Shown piece by piece: positions 61,555 to 64,000 of a stretch of DNA of 64,000 nucleotides. The stretch is from Micromonospora endolithica. Lineage in GTDB: Bacteria > Actinomycetota > Actinomycetes > Mycobacteriales > Micromonosporaceae. Numbering within the stretch: the stretch's first letter is position 1; each line of letters begins with the position of its first letter. Made by a program: the position numbers and the translations under genes. The notes under the pieces were generated by a model that was not told where the DNA came from, ran no database searches, and worked only from the letters and a program-made list of their open reading frames with translations. The stretch covers positions 248,001-312,000 of the forward strand of contig NZ_RBAK01000005.1 in NCBI RefSeq assembly GCF_003626595.1, given 5' to 3'.

Positions 61555-63087
61555 GTGACGCTCGACGGTGAGGCACTGGAGCAGCTGCGCAAGCGCGTCC
61601 GGGCCGGTGGTGCGGACAAGTACCACGCGGCGAACGCCGCCAAGGGCAAGCTCTTCGCCCGGGAGCGGGTCGCGCTCCTGGTGGACGAGGGTTCCTTCGT
61701 CGAGGACGGCCTCTACGCCAACGCCTCGGCCGAGGGTCTGCCCGCCGACGGCGTGGTCACCGGCACCGCCACCATCGACGGCCGGCAGGTCTGCCTGATG
61801 GCCAACGACTCCACGGTGAAGGCCGGCAGCTGGGGCGCCCGCACGGTCGAGAAGATCATCCGGATCATCGAGCGGGCGTACGCGGCCGGGGTGCCGATGG
61901 TCTACCTGGTCGACTCGGCCGGCGCCCGGATCACCGACCAGGTCGACCTCTTCCCCGGTCGGCGCGGCGCCGGGAAGATCTTCTGGAACCAGGTCCGCGC
62001 CTCGGGTTCGATCCCGCAGGTCTGCGCGCTGTTCGGGCCGAGCGCGGCGGGCGGGGCCTACATCCCGGCGTTCTGCGACGTGGTGGCGATGGTGGACGGC
62101 AACGCCAGCATGTACCTCGGCTCGGACCGGATGGTCGAGATGGTGACCGGGGAGAAGACCACGCTGGAGGCGATGGGCGGTGCCCGGGTGCACTGCGCCG
62201 AGTCCGGCGTCGGGCACTTCCTCTGCAAGACCGAGGCCGAGGCGCTGGACGTGGTGAAGCGCTACCTGTCCTACCTGCCGGCGAACTGGACCCAGGCGCC
62301 GCCGGCCGCGCCGGCGGTCCCGGCGTCCGCGAAGGTCGACCTCGCCGCGCTGGTGCCGGCGAGCGAGCGGCAGGCGTTCGACATGCGCCGGTACGTCAAG
62401 GGCCTGCTCGACGAGGATTCGTTCTTCGAGATCCAGGCGCTCTGGGCCAAGGAGCTGACCATCGGCTTCGGCCGGCTGGACGGCGAGGTCGTCGGCGTGG
62501 TCGGCAACAACTCCATGTTCAAGGGCGGGGTGCTCTTCGTCGACTCGGCCGACAAGGCCACCCGGTTCGTGCAGCTCTGCGACGCGTTCAACGTGCCGCT
62601 GCTGTTCCTCAGTGACGTGCCGGGGTTCATGGTCGGCAGCGCGGTGGAGAAGCAGGGCATCATCCGGCACGGCGCCAAGATGATCACCGCGATCTCCGAG
62701 GCGACCGTACCCAAGATCTGCGTGGTGGTGCGCAAGGCGTACGGCGCGGGTCTCTACGCGATGGCCGGGCCCGGCTTCGAGCCGGACGCGACGATCGCCC
62801 TGCCCACCGCGAAGATCGCGGTGATGGGCGCGGAGGCCGCGGTCAACGCCGTCTACGCCAACAAGATCGCCGCCATCGCCGACGAGACCGAGCGGGCCGC
62901 GTTCGTCGCCGCGAAGCGCGCCGAGTACGAGCGGGACATCGACATCGTCCGGCTGGCCAGTGAGCTGGTGATCGACACCATCGTCGAGCCGCACGACCTG
63001 CGCGCCGAACTGGTCCGTCGGTACGCCGCCGCGCGCGGCAAGGAACGGCACTTCTCCCGACGCCGACACGGCGTCACCCCCGTCTGA
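61555..63087 (+). CDS. acyl-CoA carboxylase carboxyltransferase subunit
   Basis: A 510-aa beta subunit that moves carboxyl from biotin to an acyl-CoA, most likely 3-methylcrotonyl-CoA by context. Two carboxyltransferase domains: N-part with LVDSAGARITDQVDLFPGRR and GPSAAGGAYIPAF; C-part with GVLFVDSADKATRFVQLCDA, PLLFLSDVPGFMVG, and KAYGAGLYAMAGPGFEPDA. GTG 61555 after GTGAGGG. Substrate is inferred from the cluster. Confidence 0.92.
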   Translation: MTLDGEALEQLRKRVRAGGADKYHAANAAKGKLFARERVALLVDEGSFVEDGLYANASAEGLPADGVVTGTATIDGRQVCLMANDSTVKAGSWGARTVEKIIRIIERAYAAGVPMVYLVDSAGARITDQVDLFPGRRGAGKIFWNQVRASGSIPQVCALFGPSAAGGAYIPAFCDVVAMVDGNASMYLGSDRMVEMVTGEKTTLEAMGGARVHCAESGVGHFLCKTEAEALDVVKRYLSYLPANWTQAPPAAPAVPASAKVDLAALVPASERQAFDMRRYVKGLLDEDSFFEIQALWAKELTIGFGRLDGEVVGVVGNNSMFKGGVLFVDSADKATRFVQLCDAFNVPLLFLSDVPGFMVGSAVEKQGIIRHGAKMITAISEATVPKICVVVRKAYGAGLYAMAGPGFEPDATIALPTAKIAVMGAEAAVNAVYANKIAAIADETERAAFVAAKRAEYERDIDIVRLASELVIDTIVEPHDLRAELVRRYAAARGKERHFSRRRHGVTPV

Positions 63088-63089
63088 GC

Positions 63090-63144
63090 GGTAAGGAGGG
63101 GCCCCCGCTTAACGCCTGGTGTATAGGAAGGGGCCCTTCCTAAC
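63090..63144. repeat. GGGGCCC repeat family, copy F
   Basis: GGTAAGGAGGGGCCCCCGCT, TAACGCCTGGTGTATAGG, then AAGGGGCCCTTCCTAA. Begins 2 bp after the carboxyltransferase stop. Confidence 0.88.
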
Positions 63145-63201
63145 TCATCAGCCGTCCCGGCGTCACGAGCGCCCGGCGGCCCGTCCACCACAGGAGGAAC
63201 G

Positions 63202-64000
63202 ATGGACTTCCGGCTCGGCGAGGAGCAGCAGGCGCTGCGGGAGAGCGTCCGGGACTTCGCCCGTGAGGTGATCGCCCCGGTCATCGGCGAGCACTACGAG
63301 AAGCACACCTTCCCGTACGAGGTCGTCCGGCAGATGGGCAAGATGGGCCTGTTCGGGCTGCCGTTCGCCGAGGAGCACGGCGGCATGGGCGGCGACTACT
63401 TCGCGCTCTGCCTGGTCCTGGAGGAGTTGGCCCGGGTCGATTCCAGCGTGGCGATCACCCTGGAGGCGGCTGTCTCACTGGGCGCGATGCCGATCTACCG
63501 GTTCGGCACGGAGGAGCAGAAGGCGCGGTGGCTGCCCCGGCTGCTCAGCGGGGAGGCGCTGGCGGCGTTCGGGTTGACCGAGCCGGGCACCGGTTCGGAC
63601 GCCGCCGGCACCCAGACCCGGGCGGTCCTGGACGAGGCGACGAACGAGTGGGTGATCAACGGGTCGAAGGCGTTCATCACCAACTCGGGCACCGACATCA
63701 CCGCGCTGGTCACGGTTACCGCGGTCACCGGTACGCGGCCGGACGGCAGCAAGGAGCTGTCCACCATCATCGTGCCGTCCGGTACGCCGGGCTTCACCGT
63801 CGCGCCGGGTTACTCCAAGGTCGGCTGGACCGCCTCGGACACCCACGAGCTGACGTTCGACGACTGCCGGGTGCCGGCGGAGAACCTGCTCGGCGAGCGG
63901 GGCCGGGGCTTCGCGCAGTTCCTGCGGATCCTCGACGAGGGTCGGATCGCCATCGCCGCCCTGGCGGTCGGTCTCGCCCAGGGCTGCGTCGACGAGTCGA
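63202..64000 (+). CDS. acyl-CoA dehydrogenase, cut by the right window edge
   Basis: The first 266 residues of a FAD acyl-CoA dehydrogenase: MDFRLGEEQQALRESVRDFA, GLFGLPFAEEHGGMGGDYFA, the FAD/substrate motif AFGLTEPGTGSDAAGTQT, and WVINGSKAFITNSGTDITAL. Good AGGAGGAACG RBS before ATG 63202. Given HMG-CoA lyase and a carboxylase nearby, isovaleryl-CoA dehydrogenase is the likely role; the catalytic Glu lies beyond the edge. Confidence 0.93.
   Translation, partial: MDFRLGEEQQALRESVRDFAREVIAPVIGEHYEKHTFPYEVVRQMGKMGLFGLPFAEEHGGMGGDYFALCLVLEELARVDSSVAITLEAAVSLGAMPIYRFGTEEQKARWLPRLLSGEALAAFGLTEPGTGSDAAGTQTRAVLDEATNEWVINGSKAFITNSGTDITALVTVTAVTGTRPDGSKELSTIIVPSGTPGFTVAPGYSKVGWTASDTHELTFDDCRVPAENLLGERGRGFAQFLRILDEGRIAIAALAVGLAQGCVDES

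Overview
The window looks like the origin-of-replication region of a high-GC actinomycete, most likely a Micromonospora or close relative in the Micromonosporaceae. This is inferred from the gene order rsmG-jag-yidC-yidD-rnpA-rpmH / dnaA-oriC-dnaN-gnd-recF-dciA-gyrB-gyrA-DUF3566-tRNA-Ile-DLW39-tRNA-Ala, the very GC-rich codon use, frequent GTG starts, and the repeat families between genes. parA and parB, which usually follow rsmG, would lie just beyond the left edge.

Region 1 (1-18036) is the conserved core. Leftward genes cover ribosome/RNase P parts and membrane insertion. The rightward replication genes flank an oriC of about 500 bp packed with DnaA boxes (about 6000-6490). A second cluster of three perfect DnaA boxes lies between gyrB and gyrA.

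Region 2 (17995-25769) is a roughly 7.7-kb island in the 3' end of tRNA-Ala(TGC). It is bounded by a 40/41-bp duplication of the tRNA 3' end. No integrase was found. It holds a decayed GntR-deaminase operon interrupted by an internally deleted ISL3-type element, an unrecognised 697-aa protein, and a restriction-modification set: an Eco29kI-like GIY-YIG endonuclease, a C5 cytosine methyltransferase and a Vsr nuclease with an extra N-terminal domain.

Region 3 (25970-53303) is chromosomal housekeeping and accessory genes: a hydrolase-PASTA fusion, Sua5, CBS proteins, a giant CtpI/H-like P-type ATPase, YbaK, a DsbA/FrnE protein, SufE, ProS, a DUF3494 ice-binding-like protein whose LPxTG anchor is frameshifted off, a WhiJ-like XRE/DUF397 pair, an SGNH hydrolase, two similar SigE-type sigma/propeller operons around a rhodanese, and a TetR-FAD monooxygenase pair with clear operators. 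A parS-like site lies at 36796.

Region 4 (53422-58091) is a translationally coupled pair: an Hsp90-type GHKL ATPase and a 958-aa TPR-like protein. Region 5 (58312-64000) is a leucine or branched-acyl-CoA catabolic cluster: TetR, biotin carboxylase, HMG-CoA lyase, carboxyltransferase and acyl-CoA dehydrogenase (cut by the right edge).

Two repeat families recur between genes. One is a roughly 60-bp double GGGGCCC element with six copies. The other is a set of long palindromes starting and ending in GATC or GCGATC. One palindrome lies in frame inside an MFS transporter gene, and one 60-bp element abuts a truncated metallo-hydrolase gene stub.
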